DNA from: Candidatus Howiella intestinavium
GTDB lineage: Bacteria; Bacillota; Clostridia; Oscillospirales; Acutalibacteraceae
DNA: 64,000 bases
NCBI GenBank assembly: GCA_904420585.1
Contig: CAJFVX010000012.1
Span: 1 to 64,000, forward strand
Direction of reading: 5' to 3'
The position numbers and the translations under genes are program-made. Positions 40,678 to 47,937 of the stretch are shown here, piece by piece (within the stretch, counting starts at the first letter, position 1; every line of letters begins with the position of its first letter). The notes under the pieces are model-generated. The model was not told where the DNA came from. It ran no database searches and worked only from the letters and a program-made list of their open reading frames with translations.

Positions 40678-40778
40678 ACGGCTCATATGGGGCCCTTATG
40701 CGACAGGCTGTTCCGGCCCGCGGCGGAACGGCCGCCCTGTCCTGTTTTACGCCGCGCGGAGATAAGGAAAAGAAGTAC

Positions 40779-41741
40779 ATGGCGAAAGAATTCCAAGAGA
40801 AGAAAGAAATCCGGTCGGGCGGGGACGAGCGTTCGGCCTTTATCGCCCTGGTAGGCCGGCCCAACGTGGGGAAATCCTCCCTGCTCAACCGGATGCTGGG
40901 GCAGAAGGTGGCCATCGTGTCGGACAAGCCCCAGACCACCCGCACCCGCATTATGGGGGTGCTGACCAAGGGGGACGACCAGCTGGTGTTTATCGACACC
41001 CCCGGCTTCCACAAGCCCCGCAACCGCCTGGGGGAGAACATGATCCGGGCGGTGGGCGAGGGACTTTCTGACGTGGAGGCCTGCGTGCTGGTGGTGGAGG
41101 CCGTCCCCAAATTCCGCTTTGACCCGGAGCATCTGCCCCCGGCCGAGCTGGAGCTTTTGCAGACCATCCGCCGGCGGAAGCTGAAGGCCATCCTGGCCGT
41201 CAACAAAATCGATTTGCTGGAGGATAAGGAGGAGCTGCTGCCCATGATCGCCGCCTACACCGCCCAGTACGACTTTGCGGTGGTGGTGCCCCTGTCGGCC
41301 GCAACCGGCGACGGGGTGGAGGTCTTGGAGGGCGAACTCATGGGCTTTACCCGGCCGGGCCCCCACTTTTTCGCGGATGGGGACGTCACCGACCAGCCCG
41401 ACCGGGTCATGGTGGCCGAAATCATCCGGGAGAAGCTGCTGCGCCTGCTGGACAAGGAGGTGCCCCACGGCATTGCCGTAGGCATAGAGCGGTTCTACGA
41501 GCGGGACAACGCCGCCGGGGAGCCGATTCTGGAGGCAGAAGCGGTGATTTACTGCGAGCGGGACAGCCACAAGGGCATCATCATCGGCAAAAAGGGCGCC
41601 ATGCTCAAGCAGGTGGGGTCCCTGGCCCGGCAGGATATCGAAGCCTTTTTCGGCTGCAAGACCAATTTGCAGCTTTGGGTCAAGGTCAAGGAGGACTGGC
41701 GCAACCGGCCGGGACTTATCCACGGCTTCGGCCTGGACTAA
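40779..41741 (+). CDS. era: GTPase Era
   Basis: A 320-residue GTPase for 30S assembly. G-motifs are present: G1 GRPNVGKSSLLNR, G2 TTRTRI, G3 DTPGFH, G4 NKID, with a C-terminal KH domain (about 215-320; IYCERDSHKGIIIGKKGAML) that binds the 16S rRNA 3' end. The ATG at 40779 follows AAGGAAAAG; earlier in-frame starts overlap dgkA. An N-terminal extension of about 20 charged residues (EFQEKKEIRSGGDERS) precedes the G-domain. It sits in the standard order between dgkA and yqzL-recO. Confidence 0.95.
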   Translation: MAKEFQEKKEIRSGGDERSAFIALVGRPNVGKSSLLNRMLGQKVAIVSDKPQTTRTRIMGVLTKGDDQLVFIDTPGFHKPRNRLGENMIRAVGEGLSDVEACVLVVEAVPKFRFDPEHLPPAELELLQTIRRRKLKAILAVNKIDLLEDKEELLPMIAAYTAQYDFAVVVPLSAATGDGVEVLEGELMGFTRPGPHFFADGDVTDQPDRVMVAEIIREKLLRLLDKEVPHGIAVGIERFYERDNAAGEPILEAEAVIYCERDSHKGIIIGKKGAMLKQVGSLARQDIEAFFGCKTNLQLWVKVKEDWRNRPGLIHGFGLD

Positions 41742-41844
41742 AATGCAGGGGCCCAGGGGGAAGTATCCAGCCAGTTTTTGGCGGGCATAGCCGCCGGCCG
41801 CCGGGGAAAAATGGAGGTAGACATTTTTTCGGGAGGCGGTCGGC

Positions 41845-42009
41845 ATGGAGAAGGAAAAAAACCAGTCCCGCCGGGAGGCCGGCGAGGCGGCCTGGGCGGC
41901 CTTTCTGCGCACGGGGGCGGTGGAGCAGTATCTGGCCTACCGCGGCTACAAGATTCCGGCAGGGCGGGGGGAACCGTATGCGTCTGTCCACCGACGGACT
42001 GATCGTTAA
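41845..42009 (+). CDS. YqzL family small protein
   Basis: A 54-residue protein. The central segment GEAAWAAFLRTGAVEQYLAY matches the YqzL motif (W..F..TG....YL.Y), and the position between era and recO is exactly where yqzL lies in Firmicutes. GGGAGG precedes the ATG by seven bases. Its 3' end overlaps the recO start by 32 bases in another frame, suggesting coupled translation. The function is unknown. Confidence 0.75.
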   Translation: MEKEKNQSRREAGEAAWAAFLRTGAVEQYLAYRGYKIPAGRGEPYASVHRRTDR

Positions 42010-42724
42010 AGAAAGCAATGTGGGGGAGTACGACCGGCTGGTGGTGGCCCTCACCCGGCACAGGGGGCTGATTACCGCCTTTGCGCCGGGGGCGCGGCGG
42101 CTGAAAAACCGCAACGCCTCCTCCACCGGTCTGCTTTGCTATTCCAACCTGACCTTTTTCCGGGGTAAGGATACATATAAAGTCGATGAAGCGTCGGCCA
42201 TAGAGGTGTTTTTCCCCCTGCGGTCGGATATTGTCAAGCTCTCCCTGGCCCAGTATTTCTGCGAGCTTTGCCTCTGCCTTGCGCCGGAGGGCGCGCCGGC
42301 GGAGGACTTTTTGCGCCTTACACTCAACAGCCTGCATTTTCTATCCAAGGACGGCCGGCCGCCCCTGCTGCTCAAATCGGTGATGGAGCTGCGCATGCTG
42401 ACCCTTTCGGGCTACATGCCCGACCTGCTGGCCTGCGGGGGCTGCGGCGCCTTTGAGGGGGAGACCATGTATCTGGACGCCGTCGGCGGCGGCCTTTTCT
42501 GCGAAAATTGCCGGGGGCAGGCGGCGGGAACGGCCCTTCTGCCCCTTACAAAAAGCGTGCTGGCGGGGCTCCGCCATATATGTTATGCGGATTTCGATAA
42601 ATTATTTTCTTTTTCCCTGCCGGCGGAGGGGCTCCGGGCCCTGAACGCGGTCACCGAGCGGTATCTGCTGGTGCAGACCGACCGGCGGTTTAAAACTTTG
42701 GATTTTTACCACAGCCTGGCTTAA
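41978..42724 (+). CDS. recO: DNA repair protein RecO
   Basis: A 248-residue protein. The OB-fold N-terminus is MRLSTDGLIVKESNVGEYDR; the C-terminal helical domain carries a zinc-type Cys motif CGGCGAFEG..CENC (about residues 149-178). RecO loads RecA onto SSB-coated DNA with RecR. The ATG at 41978 overlaps yqzL and follows AGGGCGGGGGG. The length matches the family. mutS2 follows 31 bases downstream. Confidence 0.93.
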   Translation: MRLSTDGLIVKESNVGEYDRLVVALTRHRGLITAFAPGARRLKNRNASSTGLLCYSNLTFFRGKDTYKVDEASAIEVFFPLRSDIVKLSLAQYFCELCLCLAPEGAPAEDFLRLTLNSLHFLSKDGRPPLLLKSVMELRMLTLSGYMPDLLACGGCGAFEGETMYLDAVGGGLFCENCRGQAAGTALLPLTKSVLAGLRHICYADFDKLFSFSLPAEGLRALNAVTERYLLVQTDRRFKTLDFYHSLA

Positions 42725-42755
42725 GCCGGGACTTGTAGAAATATGGAGAAAGCAT

Positions 42756-45179
42756 ATGGATGAAAGCAAGAGTTTAGAACGCAACCTGCGGGTATTGGAA
42801 ATGGACAAGGTGCTGGAGCGGCTGGCCGCCGAGACCGGCATGCCCGACGCCGCGGATAAGGCCCGGCGGCTGCGGCCGGCCTCCCGGCGGGAGGACGTGG
42901 AGGCGCTGCTGGGCCAGACGGCCGACGCCTACGCCTACATGGCCCGCTTCGGCGCGCCTTCCTTCGGACAGGCGAAAAATATGAACAATTCCCTGACCCG
43001 GGCCGAAATGGGCGGCGTGCTGACCATGGGGGAGCTGCTGGACATCGGCGAGCTCCTGCGGGTCATCCGCTCCCTCGTCGAATGGCGGGAGCGGGCGGAC
43101 GCCGGGAACCCCTCCAACCTGGACGGCTTTTTCGAGATGCTCAGCCCCAACAAATATTTTGAGGAAAAAATCTTTTCCTGCATCCGCTCGGAGGAGGAGA
43201 TGGACGATCACGCCTCCCCGGCTTTGGCGGACATCCGCCGGAAAAAGCGGGCGGCGGCCCTCAGCGTCCGGGACAGGCTGGACAAGATGATAAAATCCCC
43301 CAGCTATACCAAATACCTCCAGGACGCCCTGGTGACCATCCGGGACGGCCGGTTTGTGGTGCCGGTGAAGGCCGAGCACAAGGGGGAAATCCCCGGCCTG
43401 GTACACGATACGTCGGCGTCGGGGGCGACTTTGTTTATCGAGCCCATGCCGGTGGTGGAGGCCAACAACGAATTAAAGGTGCTGGAGTCCAAGGAGAAGG
43501 AGGAAATCGACCGCATCCTGGCCGAACTGTCGGCTGAGGCGGGAGGCTTTGCCGAGAGCGTCAAGGACTCCTACGCCGCTGCGGTGGAGCTCAACCTGAT
43601 TTTCGCCAAGGCCCGGCTGGCCTACAATATGCGGGCATCGGTACCCGCCTTAAACGAAAAGGGGGAGATTTTCCTCAAGCGGGCCCGGCATCCCCTCTTA
43701 GACCCCAAAAAGGTGGTGCCCATCACCCTGTCCCTGGGGGAAAGTTACGACACCCTGGTCATCACCGGCCCCAACACCGGGGGCAAGACGGTGACCTTAA
43801 AAACCATCGGCCTGCTGACCCTCATGACCATGTGCGGCCTGATGATACCGGTGGACGACGGCAGCAAAATCGCCCTCTTCGGAAAGGTGCTGGCCGACAT
43901 CGGGGACGAGCAGAGCATCGAGCAGTCCCTCTCCACCTTCTCCTCCCATATGGTCAACATTATCTCCATCCTGGGACAGGCGGGGAAGGGGAGCCTTATC
44001 CTGCTGGACGAACTGGGGGCGGGCACCGACCCGGTGGAGGGGGCGGCCCTGGCCATGGCCATCCTTATGCGCCTGCGGGAGCAGGGGGCCATGGTGGCCG
44101 CCACCACCCACTACGCCGAGCTGAAATCCTACGCCCTGGAGACCGAAGGGGTGGAAAACGCCTGCTGCGAATTCGACGTAGCCACCCTGCAGCCTACCTA
44201 CCGGCTGCTGGTGGGGGTGCCCGGGCGCTCCAACGCCTTTGCCATCTCCCAGCGGCTGGGGCTGGACGAGGGCATTGTGGATACGGCCCGGCAGCTGATT
44301 TCGGACGAGAACCTGCGGTTTGAAAAGGTGGTGGAGTCCCTGGACAAGGCCCGGCAGGCCGCCGAGGCCGAGCAGGCCGAGGCCACCCGCATCCGCTCCG
44401 AGCTGGCCGAGAGCCGCAAAAGCGCCAGCCAGCGCCTGGAGCAGCTGAACCGGGAGCGGGACAAGATTCTGGACGCCGCCCGCAAGGAGGCCCGCCGGCT
44501 TATCGACAGCGCCCGGGCCGATTCCAACCGGCTGATAAACGAGCTGGAGGATTTGCGCCGGCAGGCCAACAAATCCCGGGACGTGGGGGAGCTGGCCCGG
44601 AAGGCCAAGGCGGCGGCCAAGTCGGGGCTCAACGCCATAGAGGCCAAATCCGACCCGGTGGACAAGCGCATCGGGGGCGGCGGCTACAAGCTGCCGAGGC
44701 CCTTAAAAGCCGGCGACCAGGTATTGCTGGCCGACATCAACAAGGAGGCCACCGTTCTGTCTCCCCCCGACAGCAGCGGCCAGGTGCTGGTGCTGGCGGG
44801 GATTATCAAGACCCGGGTGCCGGTGGAGAACCTGCGGCTGCGGGAGTCCTCCGGCCCCAAAAAGCCCACAGGTCCCCGGAATGTCCGCACCGGCGGTACC
44901 AATCGGTACGGGGTGGAATCCCGGGCGCAGCGTTCGGCGGCCATGGAACTGGATCTGCGGGGCCAGAGCGCCGACGAGGGTATCCTGGAACTGGACCGCT
45001 TTATCGACAATGCCCTCATGGCAGGTATGCCCTCCATCGTCATCATCCACGGCAAGGGAACCGGCGTGCTGCGGGAGGCCGTCCGGCAGCACCTGCGGCG
45101 GCATAGAAATATCCGCGCCTTCCGCCCCGGCGTCTACGGGGAAGGGGAGGACGGCGTCACCATCGCCGAGCTGAAATAA
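42756..45179 (+). CDS. mutS2: Endonuclease MutS2
   Basis: An 807-residue protein. A MutS-like core and lever region (1-320) is followed by the ATPase with Walker A GPNTGGKTVTLKTIG (from residue 338), Walker B LILLDELGAGTDPVEG and a long coiled coil (about 510-640; KARQAAEAEQAEATRIRSEL). A KOW-like region follows, with a C-terminal Smr domain (about 730-807; LDLRGQSADEGILELDRFID, HGKGTG). MutS2 suppresses homologous recombination and rescues collided ribosomes. GGAGAAAG precedes the ATG. Transcription ends at the hairpins after 45180. Confidence 0.95.
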   Translation: MDESKSLERNLRVLEMDKVLERLAAETGMPDAADKARRLRPASRREDVEALLGQTADAYAYMARFGAPSFGQAKNMNNSLTRAEMGGVLTMGELLDIGELLRVIRSLVEWRERADAGNPSNLDGFFEMLSPNKYFEEKIFSCIRSEEEMDDHASPALADIRRKKRAAALSVRDRLDKMIKSPSYTKYLQDALVTIRDGRFVVPVKAEHKGEIPGLVHDTSASGATLFIEPMPVVEANNELKVLESKEKEEIDRILAELSAEAGGFAESVKDSYAAAVELNLIFAKARLAYNMRASVPALNEKGEIFLKRARHPLLDPKKVVPITLSLGESYDTLVITGPNTGGKTVTLKTIGLLTLMTMCGLMIPVDDGSKIALFGKVLADIGDEQSIEQSLSTFSSHMVNIISILGQAGKGSLILLDELGAGTDPVEGAALAMAILMRLREQGAMVAATTHYAELKSYALETEGVENACCEFDVATLQPTYRLLVGVPGRSNAFAISQRLGLDEGIVDTARQLISDENLRFEKVVESLDKARQAAEAEQAEATRIRSELAESRKSASQRLEQLNRERDKILDAARKEARRLIDSARADSNRLINELEDLRRQANKSRDVGELARKAKAAAKSGLNAIEAKSDPVDKRIGGGGYKLPRPLKAGDQVLLADINKEATVLSPPDSSGQVLVLAGIIKTRVPVENLRLRESSGPKKPTGPRNVRTGGTNRYGVESRAQRSAAMELDLRGQSADEGILELDRFIDNALMAGMPSIVIIHGKGTGVLREAVRQHLRRHRNIRAFRPGVYGEGEDGVTIAELK

Positions 45180-45240
45180 AAGTTTTTGGCCGCTTTTTTT
45201 AAAAAGCGGGCGGGGTCGAGGGGCAGAGCCCCCGCCCAAA
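45176..45240 (+). terminator. Terminator-like repeat after mutS2 (TAAAAGTTTTT family)
   Basis: Starting in the stop codon: AAAAGTTTTTGGCCGC, a T7 run, AAAAAGCGGGCGGGG, then a G+C-rich hairpin ending AGCCCCCGCCC. The first 30 bases are repeated almost exactly at 55253-55282 after rex. Confidence 0.7.
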
Positions 45241-45242
45241 AA

Positions 45243-45282
45243 GAGGGCCTGCTGCAGATTTGCTTTTCTGCAGCAGGCCCTC
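45243..45282. terminator. Strong hairpin between convergent genes
   Basis: GAGGGCCTGCTGCAG with its perfect complement around a 10-base loop; probable terminator for one or both of mutS2 and the DUF4363 gene. Confidence 0.65.
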
Positions 45283-45286
45283 TTAT

Positions 45287-45319
45287 GCCCAGACCGACGC
45301 ACATGTCGCCGGTCTGGGC
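45287..45319 (-). repeat. Solo hairpin A of the dispersed repeat family, copy 2
   Basis: Minus strand: arm GCCCAGACCGGCG, loop ACATGTG, arm CGTCGGTCTGGGC. It has the same core and loop as 55423-55455 with a different but still paired outer stem. Confidence 0.75.
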
Positions 45320-45341
45320 AATTTAATAGGTTTTATTATGG

Positions 45342-45722
45342 CTAAAAGACATTTAAAAAACTGACTTCCTCATTGCTGCGGATATGCTGCAATTGCAGAC
45401 GGGCGGTTTTGCAGGCGGCCAGATAGCCGGCCTCGTCGCCGGTTAGGGCCAGCGGCTCCAGCTTGCCGATGGATGCGCCCACCTCGTCCACCGTGGCGTG
45501 GTTGACAAAAATGGACAAATACCGTTCGGCCTTAACCCACTGCTTTTCCAATTCCACCGCAAAATCGGCCGCCTGCTCCATGTCTCCCGCTTCATATAAA
45601 TCCACCGCCTGGGCCAGCAGGGCGTCTATTTTGGTGTAGTTGTGGTCTATGGTCCAGATGCCGGCGGTGCAGATGCCGGCCAGCAGCAAAAGCAGAATGC
45701 CGGCGGCGGCCAGTCGCTTCAT
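45342..45722 (-). CDS. DUF4363 family protein
   Basis: A 126-residue protein with a single N-terminal membrane helix (LAAAGILLLLLAGICTAGIW), probably a signal anchor, followed by an extracytoplasmic helical domain (DALLAQAVDLYEAGDMEQAA; KLEPLALTGDEAGYLAACKT). The arrangement matches DUF4363, commonly encoded next to YetF-like (DUF421) proteins. The ATG overlaps the YetF stop by four bases (ATGA), so they are coupled. The function is unknown; it could be an accessory of the YetF-type protein. Confidence 0.8.
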   Translation of the reverse strand: MKRLAAAGILLLLLAGICTAGIWTIDHNYTKIDALLAQAVDLYEAGDMEQAADFAVELEKQWVKAERYLSIFVNHATVDEVGASIGKLEPLALTGDEAGYLAACKTARLQLQHIRSNEEVSFLNVF

Positions 45723-46396
45723 GTTTCCATCCCCTTCCTGACAATGTAATGCTTGCCGGTTTTGTCCATGGTCATCAGGAACACCTGCTTATAGGTCAGG
45801 CGCTGGGACTTGAGAATCTGCTCCACGGCCTCCTCACTTGCCCCCGACAGGGCCAGCCCCTCCTTGAGCAGCCGGCCGTCGTTGATGACCAGGGCGGGAA
45901 TGCCGTCGTCGGCGGGATGCTTGTCCAGGTCGGCCGCCGTGGCCGTCTGGTACTCCGGCTTGAGCAGAACGCTTAATTGGCCGTTGGTCTCTAAAATGGC
46001 GTAGGCCACCTGGTCGATGTGAAATACATTCTGGATGCGCAGCACCTCCATCAAATCGGCCACCGTCACCCGCATGCGCTTCATAAGTTTCTGGTCCAGC
46101 TGGCCGTCCTTTACGATGACGGCCGACTTGCCGTTGATGACCTGCCGGGCCTTTACGCTCTTCATGGATAGGAAGGATATGAGGATTTCCAGCACCACCA
46201 GCATAAAGATGGCGATGATGCCGTTGACCACCGGCTGGTTGATGTCCTGGATGGGGATGGCCGCAATCTCGGAAATCAGGATGGTGATGACCAGTTCATT
46301 GGGCTGCATGTCCCCTATCTGCCGCTTGCCCATAATGCGCAGGCCCAGAATGACGAATACATATAAAATAGCCGTGCGCAGGATTGTTACCAGCAT
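45719..46396 (-). CDS. YetF-like DUF421 membrane protein
   Basis: A 225-residue protein. Three N-terminal membrane helices (about 4-90; ILYVFVILGLRIMGKRQIGD, the family hallmark GKRQIG) precede two soluble YetF domains, with NGKSAVIVKDGQLDQKLMKR and ALVINDGRLLKEGLALSGAS. GGGAGG precedes the ATG. YetF/DUF421 proteins are linked to spore and envelope functions in Firmicutes. It is coupled to the DUF4363 gene downstream. Confidence 0.88.
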   Translation of the reverse strand: MLVTILRTAILYVFVILGLRIMGKRQIGDMQPNELVITILISEIAAIPIQDINQPVVNGIIAIFMLVVLEILISFLSMKSVKARQVINGKSAVIVKDGQLDQKLMKRMRVTVADLMEVLRIQNVFHIDQVAYAILETNGQLSVLLKPEYQTATAADLDKHPADDGIPALVINDGRLLKEGLALSGASEEAVEQILKSQRLTYKQVFLMTMDKTGKHYIVRKGMET

Positions 46397-46493
46397 AAAA
46401 AGACCTCCCGGAAGGATGTGCTTTTAGTATGGGGAGGCGGCGGGAAAATATGCGGTTTTCAGGGAAAAAACGGATGGCGGAAAGGCGGCGCTG

Positions 46494-46539
46494 AACAAAA
46501 AATTCCCGGCAGGACACGCATCCTGCCGGGCGTTTTTTC
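46494..46539. terminator. Bidirectional terminator after the dehydratase gene
   Basis: CCCGGCAGGA paired with TCCTGCCGGG, flanked by A6 on the left and T6 on the right. On the minus strand it ends the dehydratase transcript. Confidence 0.85.
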
Positions 46540-46552
46540 TGTTGCAAAAACT

Positions 46553-47902
46553 TTATTTTTCCGAAGAACCGGCCAGAGCGGCTTCCCGGTCCCCGGCGGG
46601 GACGTCGGCCGGCGCCGCCTGCTTTTCCTTCTCCTCCCGCTCCATGGCCATGCGGGCGTTGGCCAGCATAAGCTTGATGCGGTTTTCCTGGTTGATTTTG
46701 GTGGCGCCGGGGTCGTAGTCAATGGCCACGATGTTGGAATCGGGATGCCGGTTCTTGATGGCCCGGATCATGCCCTTGCCGGCGATGTGGTTGGGCAGGC
46801 AGCCGAAGGGCTGGGTGCAGACGATGTTCTTGATACCGTCGTCGATGAGCTCCAGCATTTCGGCGGTGAGCAGCCAGCCCTCGCCCATCTTGTTGCCGTA
46901 GCCCAGATACCCCTTGACCTTCTTCTTAATTTCCGAGAAGGGCTCGGGCACCCGGAACCGGGGCTTGGTGGCCATGGCCGCCCGCAGTTCAGCCTGCCGG
47001 TTTTCGATATATTTTTGCCCCAGGGCGCAGACGAGGCGCTTAAAGGGGTTGCCCCCGTAGGTCTCCACGTCCACCACCCGGTTGTTGATTTTGAAGATGA
47101 TAAAATCGGTCAGTCCCGGCACAACCGGCTCGCAGCCCTCGGACAGAAGGAAGTCCTCCAGGTTGTTGTTGCCCAGGGGGGAATACTTGATGTAGATTTC
47201 CCCCACCACGCCCACTCTCACCTTGGGGGTCAGCTGCACCGGGATGGAATCGAAGTCGTCGGCGATGCGCTGCAGGTTCTGCCGGAAGGCCTTGGCCCCG
47301 GTGCCCTTGGAGTTTTTAAACTGGTCAACCAGCTCGTCCACCCATTTCTCAATCATCCGGTCGGTGCTGCCCGGCTCGGTTTCATAGGGCCGGCACTGGT
47401 TGGCCATCTGGACGATGGCGTCCCCGTAAATCATGGCGAAGACCATGCGGAGGAGGAATTTAAGGCTCAGCTTAAAGCCGGGGTTCTTGTCCAAACCCGA
47501 CAGGTTCAGGGAGATGACCGGGACAAATTCCAACCCCGCCTTTTTCAGGGCCTTGCGCAGCAGGTGGATGTAGTTGGAGGCCCGGCAGCCGCCGCCGGTC
47601 TGGGTGATGATAAGGGCCACCTTGTGGGGGTCGTACTTGCCCGATTCAATGGCGTCAATAAACTGGCCGATGACCAGCAGGGCGGGATAGCAGGTGTCGT
47701 TATGTACGTACTTAAGCCCCGCGTTCACGACGCTCCGCTGGTTGTTGGTCAGCCGTTCCACCTTATAGCCCTCCAGCTCCAGGCACTTCTTCATAATCGA
47801 GAAGTGCACCGGCAGCATGTCGGGCATGAGGATGGTGTATTCCTTCTTCATCTCCTCGGTGAAGAGAAGACGGCCGTTTTTATCGTAGACGAGTTCCGCC
47901 AT
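46553..47902 (-). CDS. 2-hydroxyacyl-CoA dehydratase family protein (HgdB/DUF2229-like)
   Basis: A 449-residue protein. Marks of the family are ITQTGGGCRASNYIHLLRKA and HNDTCYPALLVIGQ, with Cys residues that could bind a [4Fe-4S] cluster, and NIVCTQPFGCLPNHIAGKGM with another pair. The C-terminus is a charged tail (REEKEKQAAP). The protein corresponds to the C-terminal half of large acyl-CoA dehydratase activase-related proteins of Clostridia; here it is a separate gene 35 bases downstream of the activase gene. The substrate is unknown; a role in amino-acid-derived hydroxyacyl-CoA metabolism or in enzyme activation is inferred. Confidence 0.85.
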   Translation of the reverse strand: MAELVYDKNGRLLFTEEMKKEYTILMPDMLPVHFSIMKKCLELEGYKVERLTNNQRSVVNAGLKYVHNDTCYPALLVIGQFIDAIESGKYDPHKVALIITQTGGGCRASNYIHLLRKALKKAGLEFVPVISLNLSGLDKNPGFKLSLKFLLRMVFAMIYGDAIVQMANQCRPYETEPGSTDRMIEKWVDELVDQFKNSKGTGAKAFRQNLQRIADDFDSIPVQLTPKVRVGVVGEIYIKYSPLGNNNLEDFLLSEGCEPVVPGLTDFIIFKINNRVVDVETYGGNPFKRLVCALGQKYIENRQAELRAAMATKPRFRVPEPFSEIKKKVKGYLGYGNKMGEGWLLTAEMLELIDDGIKNIVCTQPFGCLPNHIAGKGMIRAIKNRHPDSNIVAIDYDPGATKINQENRIKLMLANARMAMEREEKEKQAAPADVPAGDREAALAGSSEK

Positions 47903-47937
47903 GGGATGCCTCCTTTATGGTGCTAAGGGTAAACCCT

